From: Chitinophaga oryziterrae
GTDB taxonomy: Bacteria > Bacteroidota > Bacteroidia > Chitinophagales > Chitinophagaceae
DNA length: 64,000 nucleotides
NCBI RefSeq assembly: GCF_009758125.1
Contig: NZ_WRXO01000001.1
Coordinates: 1,426,001-1,490,000 of the forward strand
Reading direction: 5' to 3'
In this document: positions 1-9,136 of the stretch, in pieces
Numbering within the stretch: position 1 is the first letter of the stretch
How the letters are laid out: each line of letters starts with the position of its first letter
Translations under genes and position numbers: made by a program
Notes under the pieces: model-generated
Databases searched by the model: none
The model's input: only the letters and a program-made list of their open reading frames with translations
What the model was told of the DNA's origin: nothing

Positions 1-2
1 GA

Positions 3-1049
3 CTTGACTGGGAAGGATATGCAAAAAACTACGAACGTTTCCTTCCGCATATCAGTAATAACTACGACTTCCAGGAATTGCTGAGTGAATTATTAGGAGA
101 GCTGAACGGATCACATACAGGTAGCCGTTATTATCCTTCCAATCCTAATGGGGATATTACGGCAGCCTTAGGATTATTGTATGATGAAACATATACCGGT
201 AATGGTCTGAAGGTAGATGAAGTGATTGCCGGCGGCCCTTTTGATAAGGCTGCCAGTAAGCTGAAAAAAGGAAATATCATTGAACGTATTAACGGATCGG
301 AGATTACTTCTCAGGCCGACTGGGCCACCTTACTGAACCGTAAGACAGGAGAGAATATCCTGGTAAGTATTACTGATGGTCAGCAACATTGGGATGAAAC
401 AGTGAAACCTGTCACCGGTGGAGAAGAAGATGTGCTGATGTACAAACGTTGGGTGAACAGGATGCGTGTAATGGTAGATAAACTGAGTGGCGGTAAAGTA
501 GGATATATCCATGTACAGAGCATGAATGATGCAAGCTATCGCTCTGTATATGATGAAGTGATGGGTAAGAACAGGGATAAGCAGGCATTGATTGTAGACA
601 CCCGCTTTAATGGCGGTGGCTGGTTACATGATGACCTGGCTACATTCCTGAGTGGCAAACGTTATCTGGATTTTGCTCCGCAGGGGAACAAGGTGAAAGG
701 TGGTGAGCCGGAAGGCAGATGGCAGAAACCCAGTTGCGTGATTATGAGTGAAGGGAATTATAGTGATGCCTTCATCTTCCCGTATATCTATAAACAGAAC
801 GGACTGGGTAAAGTAATTGGTATGCCGGTCGCTGGTACAGGTACAGCAGTATGGTGGGAAAGACAGATAGATCCTTCCATGATCTTTGGTATTCCCATGA
901 TCGCGACTATCGGTAAAGAAGGACGTCCTACAGAGAATCTGCAACTGGAGCCTGATATTAAAGTACCGTTAAGTTATGAGGATAACTTAAACGGGAAAGA
1001 TACGCAACTGGAAGCTGCGGTGAAGGAGATGATGAAAGAGATTAAATAA
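3..1049 (+). CDS. Tricorn-like S41 protease, C-terminal part (5' end outside window)
   Basis: This is the last ~349 residues of a periplasmic or cytoplasmic tricorn-type serine protease; the reading frame is open back to base 3, so the true start lies upstream. A PDZ-like domain is seen first (about residues 35-115 of the fragment), followed by the TSPc catalytic domain. The segment VDTRFNGGGW is the usual oxyanion-region strand, and EGNYSDAF carries the expected nucleophile serine. The upstream words YERFLPHI and SELLGELNGSHTG are typical of the tricorn family core that precedes the PDZ domain. Family members are about 1050-1100 residues, so roughly a third is present. It trims peptides; no operon partner is visible, and a hairpin terminator follows directly. 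Confidence 0.88.
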   Translation, partial: LDWEGYAKNYERFLPHISNNYDFQELLSELLGELNGSHTGSRYYPSNPNGDITAALGLLYDETYTGNGLKVDEVIAGGPFDKAASKLKKGNIIERINGSEITSQADWATLLNRKTGENILVSITDGQQHWDETVKPVTGGEEDVLMYKRWVNRMRVMVDKLSGGKVGYIHVQSMNDASYRSVYDEVMGKNRDKQALIVDTRFNGGGWLHDDLATFLSGKRYLDFAPQGNKVKGGEPEGRWQKPSCVIMSEGNYSDAFIFPYIYKQNGLGKVIGMPVAGTGTAVWWERQIDPSMIFGIPMIATIGKEGRPTENLQLEPDIKVPLSYEDNLNGKDTQLEAAVKEMMKEIK

Positions 1050-1059
1050 TTGATAAGAT

Positions 1060-1093
1060 AAAAGACCGGACATGTTCCGGTCTTTTGTTTTTG
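1060..1093 (+). terminator. Rho-independent terminator after the S41 protease
   Basis: Perfect 11-bp stem (1060-1070 with 1076-1086, AAAAGACCGGA arm), 5-nt loop, then a T-rich run. It closes the protease gene. Confidence 0.85.
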
Positions 1094-1145
1094 ATTAACT
1101 TTATCAGGATAGAAAACTCTTTTTGGACCCACAATTAACCCACGT

Positions 1146-2153
1146 ATGAGAATCCTTCTGAATGGTCTTTTACTGACCGTATTATTTAGCGCCTGTACTA
1201 AAAACAAAGAATCACTTAAATCATCATCGGGTATAGCAGTGGCAGCAGCAGGAGCGCCATCTGACCCGGCAAGAGCTGCGTTAAAAACGCTTATTTCCAA
1301 TGTTACAACAGCTACCGCTAAAGTGTACAATGTCAAAGATAATGTGGGGCATACAATGGATTGTGCGAAGATCATTGCTAACCCCAATGGTGGTTTTATT
1401 GCTGTGTACCATACTTATGTAAACGGGTCGGCCAAGGTGAACCTGGCGACGTCTGCCAATTTACTTACCTGGACCTGGATCAGGGAACTGGCAGGAAGTA
1501 ATACAGGGTCTGCCTCGCAGCCTACTATTAAAGTAGCTTCCGATGGTGGATTTGTAATGGCATGGGAACAGGAGCCTGGTAATCATCTGAAATTTGTGTA
1601 TTTCAAAAACTGGACAGATTTGCAGAATGGAGTAGTGAATAAGAGTTATGAAGCGTCGCGTACGCTTTCTTCCTGTGCAGAAGGAACACCTGATTTGTAT
1701 GCTGCCAGCAGCACGAGCCTGGATGTAGGATTCCATTATTATGCGAATTGTGATGTGGACAGACAGGCCAGGGGAACGCTGACGGATTTTAACAGTTGGA
1801 GTGCATCTAAACAGTCGAATGTTGACAATGCGTTGTTGTATTGGGGCGTTGCCGGGAATATCGGGGACCGGGATGGGTATCTGAATTATCAGGGGTATAA
1901 TTTTGGATTGATAGAGGGGCAGTTTACGAAGGGGGATTTTGGCACATGGAGGACGTTTATATATGATTATTCTACCGGTAATGCAGAACAATTGAATATA
2001 CAGACAAATGGAGGGAGTTTAGCCTTTGCGAATCCTACATTTACGGATGTAGTGATTAACGGGCAGCATGCGGTGGTAGTGACGTTGTTCGTACCTAGTG
2101 AGAATTCGGCACCGGGAGAAGCTGGGGAGTTGATTTATTATAAGACATACTAA
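1146..2153 (+). CDS. Secreted lipoprotein, beta-propeller (sialidase/GH43-like) appearance
   Basis: 335 residues beginning with a lipoprotein signal (MRILLNGLLLTVLFSAC, lipid-modified Cys17). The mature part is rich in beta strands with repeating units of the kind GGFIAVYHTY, GGFVMAWEQE and LYAASSTSLDVGFHYY, each pairing a Gly-Gly or Asp-Gly turn with an aromatic strand. That pattern resembles sialidase or GH43-type five-bladed propellers, but I see no complete Asp-box or catalytic triad, so enzymatic activity is not supported. It is probably anchored in the outer membrane and may bind or process a glycan. It stands alone between terminators. Function unknown. Confidence 0.6.
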   Translation: MRILLNGLLLTVLFSACTKNKESLKSSSGIAVAAAGAPSDPARAALKTLISNVTTATAKVYNVKDNVGHTMDCAKIIANPNGGFIAVYHTYVNGSAKVNLATSANLLTWTWIRELAGSNTGSASQPTIKVASDGGFVMAWEQEPGNHLKFVYFKNWTDLQNGVVNKSYEASRTLSSCAEGTPDLYAASSTSLDVGFHYYANCDVDRQARGTLTDFNSWSASKQSNVDNALLYWGVAGNIGDRDGYLNYQGYNFGLIEGQFTKGDFGTWRTFIYDYSTGNAEQLNIQTNGGSLAFANPTFTDVVINGQHAVVVTLFVPSENSAPGEAGELIYYKTY

Positions 2154-2205
2154 GAACATACTAAAAACAGGTCTTTATCAGGTATTGAACAGGTACTAAA
2201 TGGAA

Positions 2206-2232
2206 ACAGGCTGTCATACATTGACAGCCTGT
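2206..2232 (-). terminator. Terminator for the VOC gene
   Basis: Perfect 11-bp stem (2206-2216 with 2222-2232) and 5-nt loop, lying just beyond the stop codon of the minus-strand VOC gene. Confidence 0.75.
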
Positions 2233-2249
2233 CTGGTTTTAGAATGGTA

Positions 2250-2654
2250 TTATCGGGCGGTACCATTGACCATCCATCTTGTGCCAAAGCGGTCTACAAA
2301 GTGGCCAAAGAAATCTCCCCAGAATTGTTTTTCCAATGGCATGAGCACATTTCCTCCTTTTGATAATGCGTTAAATACACGTGTGGCTTCGGCTTCTCCA
2401 TCAACGGCAATTGACAGTGATGAGGAATCTCCGTATTTGAGTTGTTGTCCGGGAAGGCTGTCGGACGCCATGATCGTGTTTTCGCCGAAGTAGATAACAC
2501 CGTGCAGTACTTTGTTCTTGTAGTCTTCCGGTGTGTTCATGTTAGGATTATCGTAACGGCTTACGATTTCTACATTACCGTTGAGAATGTCTTTATAAAA
2601 ATTTAATGCTTCTTCGCAGTTTCCCTGGAAGTGCAGATAAGGTACAAGTTTCAT
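2250..2654 (-). CDS. VOC family (PhnB/glyoxalase-like) protein
   Basis: 134 residues from the ATG at 2654; the frame is open eight codons further up, but MKLVPYLHF is the normal beginning of this family. It has the two beta-alpha-beta-beta-beta modules of vicinal oxygen chelate proteins: FQGNCEEALNFYKDIL near the start and the C-terminal FGHFVDRFGTRWMV. This closely follows the PhnB/YjdN type, small dimeric cytosolic proteins often called 3-demethylubiquinone-9 methyltransferase-like, for which the reaction is mostly unknown. A family name is safe; a substrate is not. Convergent with the upstream lipoprotein gene. Confidence 0.85.
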   Translation of the reverse strand: MKLVPYLHFQGNCEEALNFYKDILNGNVEIVSRYDNPNMNTPEDYKNKVLHGVIYFGENTIMASDSLPGQQLKYGDSSSLSIAVDGEAEATRVFNALSKGGNVLMPLEKQFWGDFFGHFVDRFGTRWMVNGTAR

Positions 2655-2779
2655 AACGGTGTTTATTTTTGTATACAAAAATAAGTAGTAAAAGTTCGGA
2701 TGAGGGAGGTGAAAAAAGTCAAGTTTAGGGGGGATTTAAGACAAATTGTGTAAATTAATGCTGTTGTTATAAACCTATC

Positions 2780-3763
2780 ATGATGAAAAAGCTGGCATTA
2801 CTGCTTACGCATAAACACAGACTGATCAGTATCGCTGCTATATTGGATGTGTTTGACACGGTAAATAGTTTTTATACCGGCATGCAGCAGCCTCCGTTTT
2901 TTGATATTCAACTGGTGGTACCGGATGATGAGGTGATGCCTTTGCCTGATTATCCTGCTGTTACCCTGGCCAGTGCTTCTTCAGCCGATGTGGTACTGAT
3001 CCCGGCTTTTGTGGCGGAAGATCTTGGGCAGGCGCTTGCTGCCAACAGCGCTTTTGTTCCCTGGATACAGGAACAGTACCGGAATGGTGCAGAAATAGCG
3101 AGCTTCTGTACCGGGGCATTTTTGCTGGGTTCTACCGGGCTGCTGAATGGAAAGCCTGCCACTACGCATGTAATGTCCTGCCCGGCGTTTGCGGGTATTT
3201 TTCCGGAAGTATTGCTGCAATCGGACAGGGTATTAACTGCTGCGGAAGGGATCTATACCAGCGGAGGCGCTACGAGTACTTTTCATTTGCTGATATATCT
3301 GGTGGAGAAGTATTGTGGCCGGCCGATGGCGGTACAGACGGCCAAGGTGTTTGCCATTGATATGGATAGGTATACACAGGCTTATTTCAGCGTGTTCATG
3401 CCGGATAAACATCATACGGATACATTGATCACAGAAGTGCAGAAACGTATGGAAACGGGGTATAAGGACGCGAATACGGTGGAAGCATTTATGGAGGATA
3501 TACCTGCCAGCAGGCGGAACTTTGTACGGCGGTTTAAACTGGCGACCGGTATTACGCCGATAGAATATTTACAGAAGACGCGTATAGAGGCCGCCAAGAA
3601 GCTGCTGGAACAGACAGGTAACAGTATACTGACTGTAATGCTGGATTGCGGGTATAATGATGTGAAGGCTTTTAGGAAGGTGTTCAGGAAAGAGGTAGGG
3701 CTGACGCCTACGGAATACAGATTGAAGTTTTCCGGTGGAAACAGGAAACTGGCGACGGCTTAA
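2780..3763 (+). CDS. GlxA family transcriptional regulator (DJ-1/PfpI + AraC HTH)
   Basis: 327 residues. Residues ~4-180 form a DJ-1/PfpI glutaminase-like domain (elbow segment IASFCTGAFLLGSTGLL with a Cys at the nucleophile elbow; later GGATSTFHLLIYLVEKYCG). Residues ~220-320 form an AraC double helix-turn-helix, with DIPASRRNFVRRFKLATG and the closing motif KAFRKVFRKEVGLTPTEYR. Such proteins sense small metabolites and activate nearby operons. The ethanolamine permease/ammonia-lyase operon begins 199 bp downstream in the same direction, so control of that operon is a reasonable inference, though hairpins lie between them. Confidence 0.88.
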   Translation: MMKKLALLLTHKHRLISIAAILDVFDTVNSFYTGMQQPPFFDIQLVVPDDEVMPLPDYPAVTLASASSADVVLIPAFVAEDLGQALAANSAFVPWIQEQYRNGAEIASFCTGAFLLGSTGLLNGKPATTHVMSCPAFAGIFPEVLLQSDRVLTAAEGIYTSGGATSTFHLLIYLVEKYCGRPMAVQTAKVFAIDMDRYTQAYFSVFMPDKHHTDTLITEVQKRMETGYKDANTVEAFMEDIPASRRNFVRRFKLATGITPIEYLQKTRIEAAKKLLEQTGNSILTVMLDCGYNDVKAFRKVFRKEVGLTPTEYRLKFSGGNRKLATA

Positions 3764-3783
3764 AAGAGTTTGATTTTTGGGTA

Positions 3784-3848
3784 CAGGGCGAAGCCCTGCA
3801 AAACCCCTTTAATTTTTTTTGATGCTGCGAAGCAGCATCAAAAAAAAT
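3784..3848. terminator. Two hairpins with GCGAAGC mini-loops; the second is a bidirectional terminator
   Basis: Hairpin 1 is CAGGGC-GAA-GCCCTG (3784-3798). Hairpin 2 is GATGCTGC-GAA-GCAGCATC (3821-3839), preceded by a T run and followed by an A run, so it can terminate in both directions. Both have the heptamer GCGAAGC at the tip, a sequence known to form unusually stable DNA mini-hairpins. Confidence 0.75.
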
Positions 3849-3961
3849 AGGATTTTACTGATCGATAGTAGCGCTTTAAAAATAATATCTTATCTTGATC
3901 TGACTTCACCGAGGGAAACGGGAATCATTTTATCAATCTTATTTATTAATCCCGTTTATTT

Positions 3962-5269
3962 ATGTCAGTACATTTAAAGAAGGCGATCAAGCCTGTTCAC
4001 CTGTGGGCCATTGGCGTAGGTTTGGTTATCTCTGGCGAATATTTCGGCTGGAATTATGGCTGGGGAGTAGCCGGTACCGTAGGCTTCCTGATTGCTACAC
4101 TGATCATCACATTATTGTACGTCACTTTTATCTTCAGCTTTACAGAACTCACCACTTCTATTCCCCAGGCAGGCGGCCCATTTACTTATTCGCACCGGGC
4201 ATTGGGGCCTATCGGCGGTCTTATTGCCGGGTATGCCACTGCCGTGGAGTTTTTGCTGGCCACTCCTGCTATTGCTTTTGCATTGGGGAACTATCTGCAT
4301 TTTTTACATCCTGCTTTGCCCGTACTGGGATGTGGGATCGGGTTTTATGTATTGCTGACAGGTGTGAACTTATTGGGGATTAAGGAATCTGCTCTTTTTT
4401 CACTGGTGATCACTTTACTGGCAGTATTTGAATTGCTGGTATACATGGGTATCGTTGGGCCTTCTTTTAAGATGGACAACTTTATGCATGATCCTATGCC
4501 ATTTGGCTGGCTCGGCGTATTTGCGGCACTGCCTTTTGCAATATGGCTATATGTGTGCATTGAAGGCATTGCCATGGTAGCAGAGGAAGTACAGGACCCT
4601 TCCCGCAATATTCCAAAAGGATATATTTCAGGGATCCTGACTTTGATGATACTGGCCATTGGCGTGATGATGTTCACCGGTGGAATTACAGACTGGAAAG
4701 AATTGTCTGCCATAGATTATCCTTTGCCTGAAGCAATTGGTATTGTGCTGGGGAAACAAAGCGGGATTACGAAGATATTTGCGGGAATAGGTCTGTTTGG
4801 ATTGATTGCTTCCTTTAACGGGATCATCCTTAGTTATTCCAGGCAGTTATTTGCGCTGGCAAGGGCGGGTTATTTACCTTCTTTTTTAGCAGCCCTGAGC
4901 CCTAAACGGCAGGCGCCGCACTGGTCGTTAATAACAGGCGGATTATTAGGTGTTGTAGCGCTTTGTATCGGTAAAACGGACCAACTGGTAATATTGTCCG
5001 TATTAGGCGCGGTGGTGATGTATATTCTGAGTATGATCAGCCTGTTTGTATTGAGAAGTAAGGAGCCATTACTGGAACGTCCTTTTAAGGCGCCATTATA
5101 TCCCTGGTTTCCGGCTATCGCTTTAATTTTGTCTCTGATATCCCTGGCGGCTATCATTTATTACAATGTCTTTTTAAGTGCATTGTTCTTTGCAGGTATG
5201 CTCATTGCCCTGGTTATTTTTGTGGCGATGGGCAGGCATAAAGTCCAAACATTAGTACATGGCGTTTAA
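3962..5269 (+). CDS. eat: Ethanolamine permease (APC superfamily)
   Basis: 435 residues with about 12 hydrophobic membrane segments. The opening KKAIKPVHLWAIGVGLVISG followed by FGWNYGWG, and the later motif ELTTSIPQAGGPFTYSHRALG, are characteristic of the ethanolamine permease branch of the amino acid-polyamine-organocation transporters. Its stop codon overlaps the start of eutB by 11 bases, so the two are translationally coupled. It would import ethanolamine for the lyase encoded next. Length and domain content are normal for the family. Confidence 0.92.
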   Translation: MSVHLKKAIKPVHLWAIGVGLVISGEYFGWNYGWGVAGTVGFLIATLIITLLYVTFIFSFTELTTSIPQAGGPFTYSHRALGPIGGLIAGYATAVEFLLATPAIAFALGNYLHFLHPALPVLGCGIGFYVLLTGVNLLGIKESALFSLVITLLAVFELLVYMGIVGPSFKMDNFMHDPMPFGWLGVFAALPFAIWLYVCIEGIAMVAEEVQDPSRNIPKGYISGILTLMILAIGVMMFTGGITDWKELSAIDYPLPEAIGIVLGKQSGITKIFAGIGLFGLIASFNGIILSYSRQLFALARAGYLPSFLAALSPKRQAPHWSLITGGLLGVVALCIGKTDQLVILSVLGAVVMYILSMISLFVLRSKEPLLERPFKAPLYPWFPAIALILSLISLAAIIYYNVFLSALFFAGMLIALVIFVAMGRHKVQTLVHGV

Positions 5270-6632
5270 GAGTACGATACAACATAAAACATATCATTTT
5301 AACGACCTCCGTACGTTGCTGGCGAAGGCGACCCCTTTTCGTTCGGGAGATGCTTTGGCAGGATTGGCAGCGGATAGTTATGAGGAAAGGGTAGCGGCGC
5401 AGATGGCATTGGCGGATGTACCGTTAAAAGTGTTTTTAAATGAGGCCGTGATCCCTTATGAACAGGATGAGGTGACACGGTTGATCATGGATACCCATGA
5501 TGCGGTGGCGTTTGCTCCTGTAAGCCATCTTACGGTGGGGGAATTCAGGGACTGGTTGCTGGGAGACAGTGCTGCAACGATTGCATTGCAGCAATTGGCG
5601 CCGGGGATTACACCGGAGATGGCAGCGGCAGTGTCTAAGCTGATGCGGAACCAGGATTTAATTAGTGTGGCGCAAAAATGTGAGGTAGTAACGAAGTTCC
5701 GGAATACGATTGGTTTGAAAGGGCATTTGTCGGTGCGCTTACAACCGAATCATAATACGGACGACCCGAAGGGGATTGCAGCCAGTATTGTAGACGGATT
5801 GTTGTACGGCAGCGGGGATGCGGTAATAGGGATTAATCCGGCGACGGACAGTCCGCAGGCGGTAGTGACCTTGTTACAGATGTTAGACCAGTTGCGTCAG
5901 CAGTTTGAGATACCGACACAGTCTTGTGTACTGTGTCATGTAACCACCGCGATGCAGATCATGCACCGGGCGCCGGTGGACCTCGTTTTCCAGTCGATCG
6001 CAGGGACGGAACAGGCGAATAAAAGTTTTGGGATTGATATTGCTTTGCTGGCAGAGGCGCATGCTGCTGCATTGTCTTTGCAGCGGGGAACGGTAGGGAA
6101 TAATGTGATGTATTTTGAGACGGGGCAGGGGAGTGCGTTATCTGCCAATGCGAATGCCGGGGTAGACCAGCAGACTTGTGAGGTACGTTCTTATGCCGTC
6201 GCCCGGCGGTTTTCTCCTTTACTGGTGAATACGGTAGTGGGTTTTATTGGTCCGGAGTATTTGTTTGATGGTAAGCAGATTATCAGGGCTGCCCTGGAAG
6301 ACCATTTTTGCGGGAAGCTGATGGGATTACCGATGGGCGTGGATATCTGTTATACGAATCATGCGGAAGCAGATCAGGATGATATGGATAATTTACTGAC
6401 GCTTTTAAGTGTGGCAGGGGTTAATTTCATCATGGGGGTACCAGGGGCAGATGATATCATGTTAAATTATCAGTCTACCTCTTTTCATGATGCTTTGTAT
6501 GCAAGGAAGGTATTAGGGCTTAAACCTGCTCCTGAGTTTGAGCAATGGTTGCAGCGACAGGGAATTATGGATGTAGCTGGTAAGTTATTATCGGTTGGGG
6601 AGACACATCGGTTGCTGGGGTACGGGGTGTAA
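5259..6632 (+). CDS. eutB: Ethanolamine ammonia-lyase large subunit
   Basis: 457 residues, the usual EutB length. Recognisable stretches include KANPFRSGD-like KATPFRSGDALAG, then LSVRLQPNHNTDDPKG, IGINPATDSP, the active-site region MYFETGQGSALSANAN and the C-terminal GLPMGVDICYTNHAEADQDD. Together with EutC it forms the adenosylcobalamin-dependent enzyme that converts ethanolamine to acetaldehyde and ammonia, in a TIM-barrel large subunit. It overlaps the permease gene by 11 bp and is followed 14 bp later by eutC. No cobalamin riboswitch, reactivase (EutA) or microcompartment shell gene is visible nearby. Confidence 0.95.
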   Translation: MAFKSTIQHKTYHFNDLRTLLAKATPFRSGDALAGLAADSYEERVAAQMALADVPLKVFLNEAVIPYEQDEVTRLIMDTHDAVAFAPVSHLTVGEFRDWLLGDSAATIALQQLAPGITPEMAAAVSKLMRNQDLISVAQKCEVVTKFRNTIGLKGHLSVRLQPNHNTDDPKGIAASIVDGLLYGSGDAVIGINPATDSPQAVVTLLQMLDQLRQQFEIPTQSCVLCHVTTAMQIMHRAPVDLVFQSIAGTEQANKSFGIDIALLAEAHAAALSLQRGTVGNNVMYFETGQGSALSANANAGVDQQTCEVRSYAVARRFSPLLVNTVVGFIGPEYLFDGKQIIRAALEDHFCGKLMGLPMGVDICYTNHAEADQDDMDNLLTLLSVAGVNFIMGVPGADDIMLNYQSTSFHDALYARKVLGLKPAPEFEQWLQRQGIMDVAGKLLSVGETHRLLGYGV

Positions 6633-6646
6633 ACATAAAAGACTAT

Positions 6647-7384
6647 ATGGAATTAATACAATCAGATCCATGGGCATCGTTAAAGGCGTTTACAACGGCA
6701 CGCATTGCCCTGGGACGCACTGGCACGGCTATTCCCTTGCGGGAAGTGCTGGCCTTTAAAATGGCCCACGCGCACGCCAGGGATGCGGTGTACTCCAAAT
6801 TAGACACTTCAGCGTTACAGGAACAGTTGCAGTCGTTCCACTTACCGGTGCCCCTGCTGCATAGTCGCGCAGCAGACAGGTACGAATATCTGCAACGACC
6901 GGATAAGGGCAGGCGATTAGACGCAGACAGTGCAGCATCTTTAGCACCACAACATGCTGATGTGGTTTTCATACTCGCAGACGGTTTATCTGCCACGGCG
7001 GTAAATGTACATGCCTGTCCATTATTACAACAGGTGTTACCTATGCTGAAAGCAACGGGAATATCAGTAGGACCGTTATGCCTGGTACAGCAGGGAAGGG
7101 TTGCTATCGGAGATGAGATAGGGGCTTTGTTAAAAGCAAAAGTGACGATAGTACTGATAGGAGAACGACCAGGATTAAGCGCAGCAGATAGCATGGGCGC
7201 TTATATCACCTATGGCCCACAGGTGGGGAACACAGACGAAGTAAGAAACTGCATTTCTAATATAAGAGAAGAAGGGCTGCAATATCCCGCAGCAGCAGGA
7301 AAGATTTTTTACCTGTTACAGGAAGCGCTAAGATTGAAATTATCCGGAGTGGAGTTAAAGGATAATTACGGGTTATTAAGTTAG
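6647..7384 (+). CDS. eutC: Ethanolamine ammonia-lyase small subunit
   Basis: 245 residues. The N-terminal LKAFTTARIALGRTGTAIPL, the hallmark AHAHARDAV, and the C-terminal IGERPGLSAADSMGAYITYG and NTDEVRNCISNIREEGL segments are family signatures; the GERPG-to-SMGAY region helps bind adenosylcobalamin. Third gene of the permease-eutB-eutC operon. The residue stretch between ~45 and ~100 is more variable, which is normal. No gene for aldehyde removal follows, so acetaldehyde must be handled by enzymes encoded elsewhere. Confidence 0.95.
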   Translation: MELIQSDPWASLKAFTTARIALGRTGTAIPLREVLAFKMAHAHARDAVYSKLDTSALQEQLQSFHLPVPLLHSRAADRYEYLQRPDKGRRLDADSAASLAPQHADVVFILADGLSATAVNVHACPLLQQVLPMLKATGISVGPLCLVQQGRVAIGDEIGALLKAKVTIVLIGERPGLSAADSMGAYITYGPQVGNTDEVRNCISNIREEGLQYPAAAGKIFYLLQEALRLKLSGVELKDNYGLLS

Positions 7385-7521
7385 TTGGATTAAGCATGGA
7401 AAAAAACAGCACTTCAGATAAGTTGCATTAACCCTGCGATAAACATTCTGTACTTTGTAAGGAAGAAGTTTCATTAATATCAAAATTTATAATATTTTGG
7501 TCCTTTCACTTCTTCAATAAG

Positions 7522-8073
7522 ATGCTACAGGACGGATTCAATATTTCTGCAGAACAAGCTAATGAAGGGCTCCGTAATCATAATGTGGACGTCTTCCGGC
7601 AAATCTATCTGGCGTATAGTGAAGAGCTTTTTTTACTGGCCAGCCGTTGGGTAAAGGATGAACATCTTGCTAAAGACCTGGTACATAATCTGTTTGTTCA
7701 TCTGTGGGAAAAGGGAGGATCGCTGACGATCACAGGTAATGTGCGTCATTACCTCTTCAGGGCCATTACCAACCGGTGCCTGAATGAATTAAAGAGAAGG
7801 TCCAGGTTTGTGAGTGATGACCTGCTGCAATGGCAGGCCGATCCATCATCTCTGAATGAAATCTCTGATTATATCCTTTTACAGAAAGAGCTGATCAACC
7901 ATTTACAGGGACTTGCACCCCGTTGCAGGGAAATATTTATGATGAGTCGTGTGCAGGGGCTGGACCCTTCAGAGATAGCTTCCAAACTGGGTATCACCCT
8001 TAATACCGTTTATTTTCAACTGGCAGTAGCATTGAAGTACCTCCGTACACATATGAAGGGGAAGAAAAGTTGA
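7522..8073 (+). CDS. ECF-type RNA polymerase sigma-70 factor
   Basis: 183 residues with sigma region 2 (residues ~25-95: FRQIYLAYSEELFLLASRWV, then DLVHNLFVHLWEK) and region 4 (~125-178: LQGLAPRCREIFMMSRVQGL, then IASKLGITLNTVYFQLAVAL). This is the Bacteroidota type that pairs with a FecR anti-sigma factor and a TonB-dependent receptor. The FecR gene begins 49 bp downstream, then SusC and SusD. The sigma factor most likely drives its own SusC/SusD transport genes when an outer-membrane signal relieves FecR. Confidence 0.93.
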   Translation: MLQDGFNISAEQANEGLRNHNVDVFRQIYLAYSEELFLLASRWVKDEHLAKDLVHNLFVHLWEKGGSLTITGNVRHYLFRAITNRCLNELKRRSRFVSDDLLQWQADPSSLNEISDYILLQKELINHLQGLAPRCREIFMMSRVQGLDPSEIASKLGITLNTVYFQLAVALKYLRTHMKGKKS

Positions 8074-8122
8074 AGCGCTATCAAAGTTTAACCATTTATT
8101 TATTGTCATTATAGTATAGATC

Positions 8123-9031
8123 ATGAGTAACGACGATATACAGGAATTTGTTATCGATTGCATAACGGATCCTGAAAACAGGGACAAGCAGGCTGCGCTG
8201 GATAAATGGCTACAGGAATCTGAAGAGAACCAGGTACTGTACGAAGAAATCAAACGCATCTGGGATATCGCGGAGACCATTCCGTCCGCACCTTTCAATA
8301 AAACCGAGGGATGGGACCTGTTGTCTCAGCATATCACGGAAACTCCTGTGCGGGTAAGGAAGATGTCCGGCTGGTGGCGTGCTGCTGCTGTGCTGGTACC
8401 GCTGTGTCTTGTGGCTGTTGCCTGGTGGCAGTATAGTGAACGTGGACATAAAGAAACACAATGGGTGAATTTTGTAGCGCAGGGCGCCGAAAAGGATAGT
8501 TTACTGCTGCCCGATGGCTCTGTGGTGTATGCCAAACCCGGTACTACACTGGCTTATAATAAGCAAAGGATCGTGAAACTGGAAAAAGGGGAAGCATTTT
8601 TTAAGGTAGTACAGGATGAAAAGACAAGGTTTGTAGTGCAGATGGAGAGCGCAACAGTGACAGTATTGGGTACTTCGTTTAATATCACCATGGACTCAGG
8701 TTTGACAGATGTTGCGGTATGGGATGGTAAGGTGAGTATGGCCCGGCTGGATGGTGAGACCATTGTGTTAAAAGAAGGTGAAATGGGCCGGCTGGATAAG
8801 GGCAGCCTGAATAAAATGGCGGGTAATTATGCCTGGCGCTGTGGCTGGGCGAACGGATATCTTATATTTGAAAATGAGGAAGCGGGCGTTGTAGCAGCCG
8901 TCTTATCCGGATATTATCATCAACAGATCACGATCCCGGATTCTCTCGTGAAGAAGAGAATTACAGTGAAGTTCCGTAATATGTCATTTGAAGAAGTACA
9001 GGCTGTTTTGGCCGAAGTTTTAGATAAATAA
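8123..9031 (+). CDS. FecR family anti-sigma factor
   Basis: 302 residues: an N-terminal cytoplasmic helical region, one membrane helix at ~88-106 (WWRAAAVLVPLCLVAVAWW), then the periplasmic FecR domain with LLLPDGSVVYAKPGTTLAYN, GEAFFKV and VTVLGTSFNI, and a C-terminal domain (~220-300). The last ~70 residues (LIFENEEAGVVAAVLSGYYH and FEEVQAVLAEVLD) are the DUF4974-like part that contacts the receptor's signalling domain. It holds the neighbouring ECF sigma factor inactive until the SusC STN domain signals. Confidence 0.93.
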   Translation: MSNDDIQEFVIDCITDPENRDKQAALDKWLQESEENQVLYEEIKRIWDIAETIPSAPFNKTEGWDLLSQHITETPVRVRKMSGWWRAAAVLVPLCLVAVAWWQYSERGHKETQWVNFVAQGAEKDSLLLPDGSVVYAKPGTTLAYNKQRIVKLEKGEAFFKVVQDEKTRFVVQMESATVTVLGTSFNITMDSGLTDVAVWDGKVSMARLDGETIVLKEGEMGRLDKGSLNKMAGNYAWRCGWANGYLIFENEEAGVVAAVLSGYYHQQITIPDSLVKKRITVKFRNMSFEEVQAVLAEVLDK

Positions 9032-9136
9032 GAATTTAATCTCCCATATCTGATTTTTTTCTCATAATTTGATGCCGCGCAGGTAATTCCTGTGATCTGT
9101 TTCTCAGTTAACCATATATCAGATCAACCGGCATTT

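Noticed and set aside
7385..7521. Cobalamin riboswitch near the eut genes
   Set aside because: No B12-box-like element or long folded leader could be seen before the permease, eutB or the following sigma gene.
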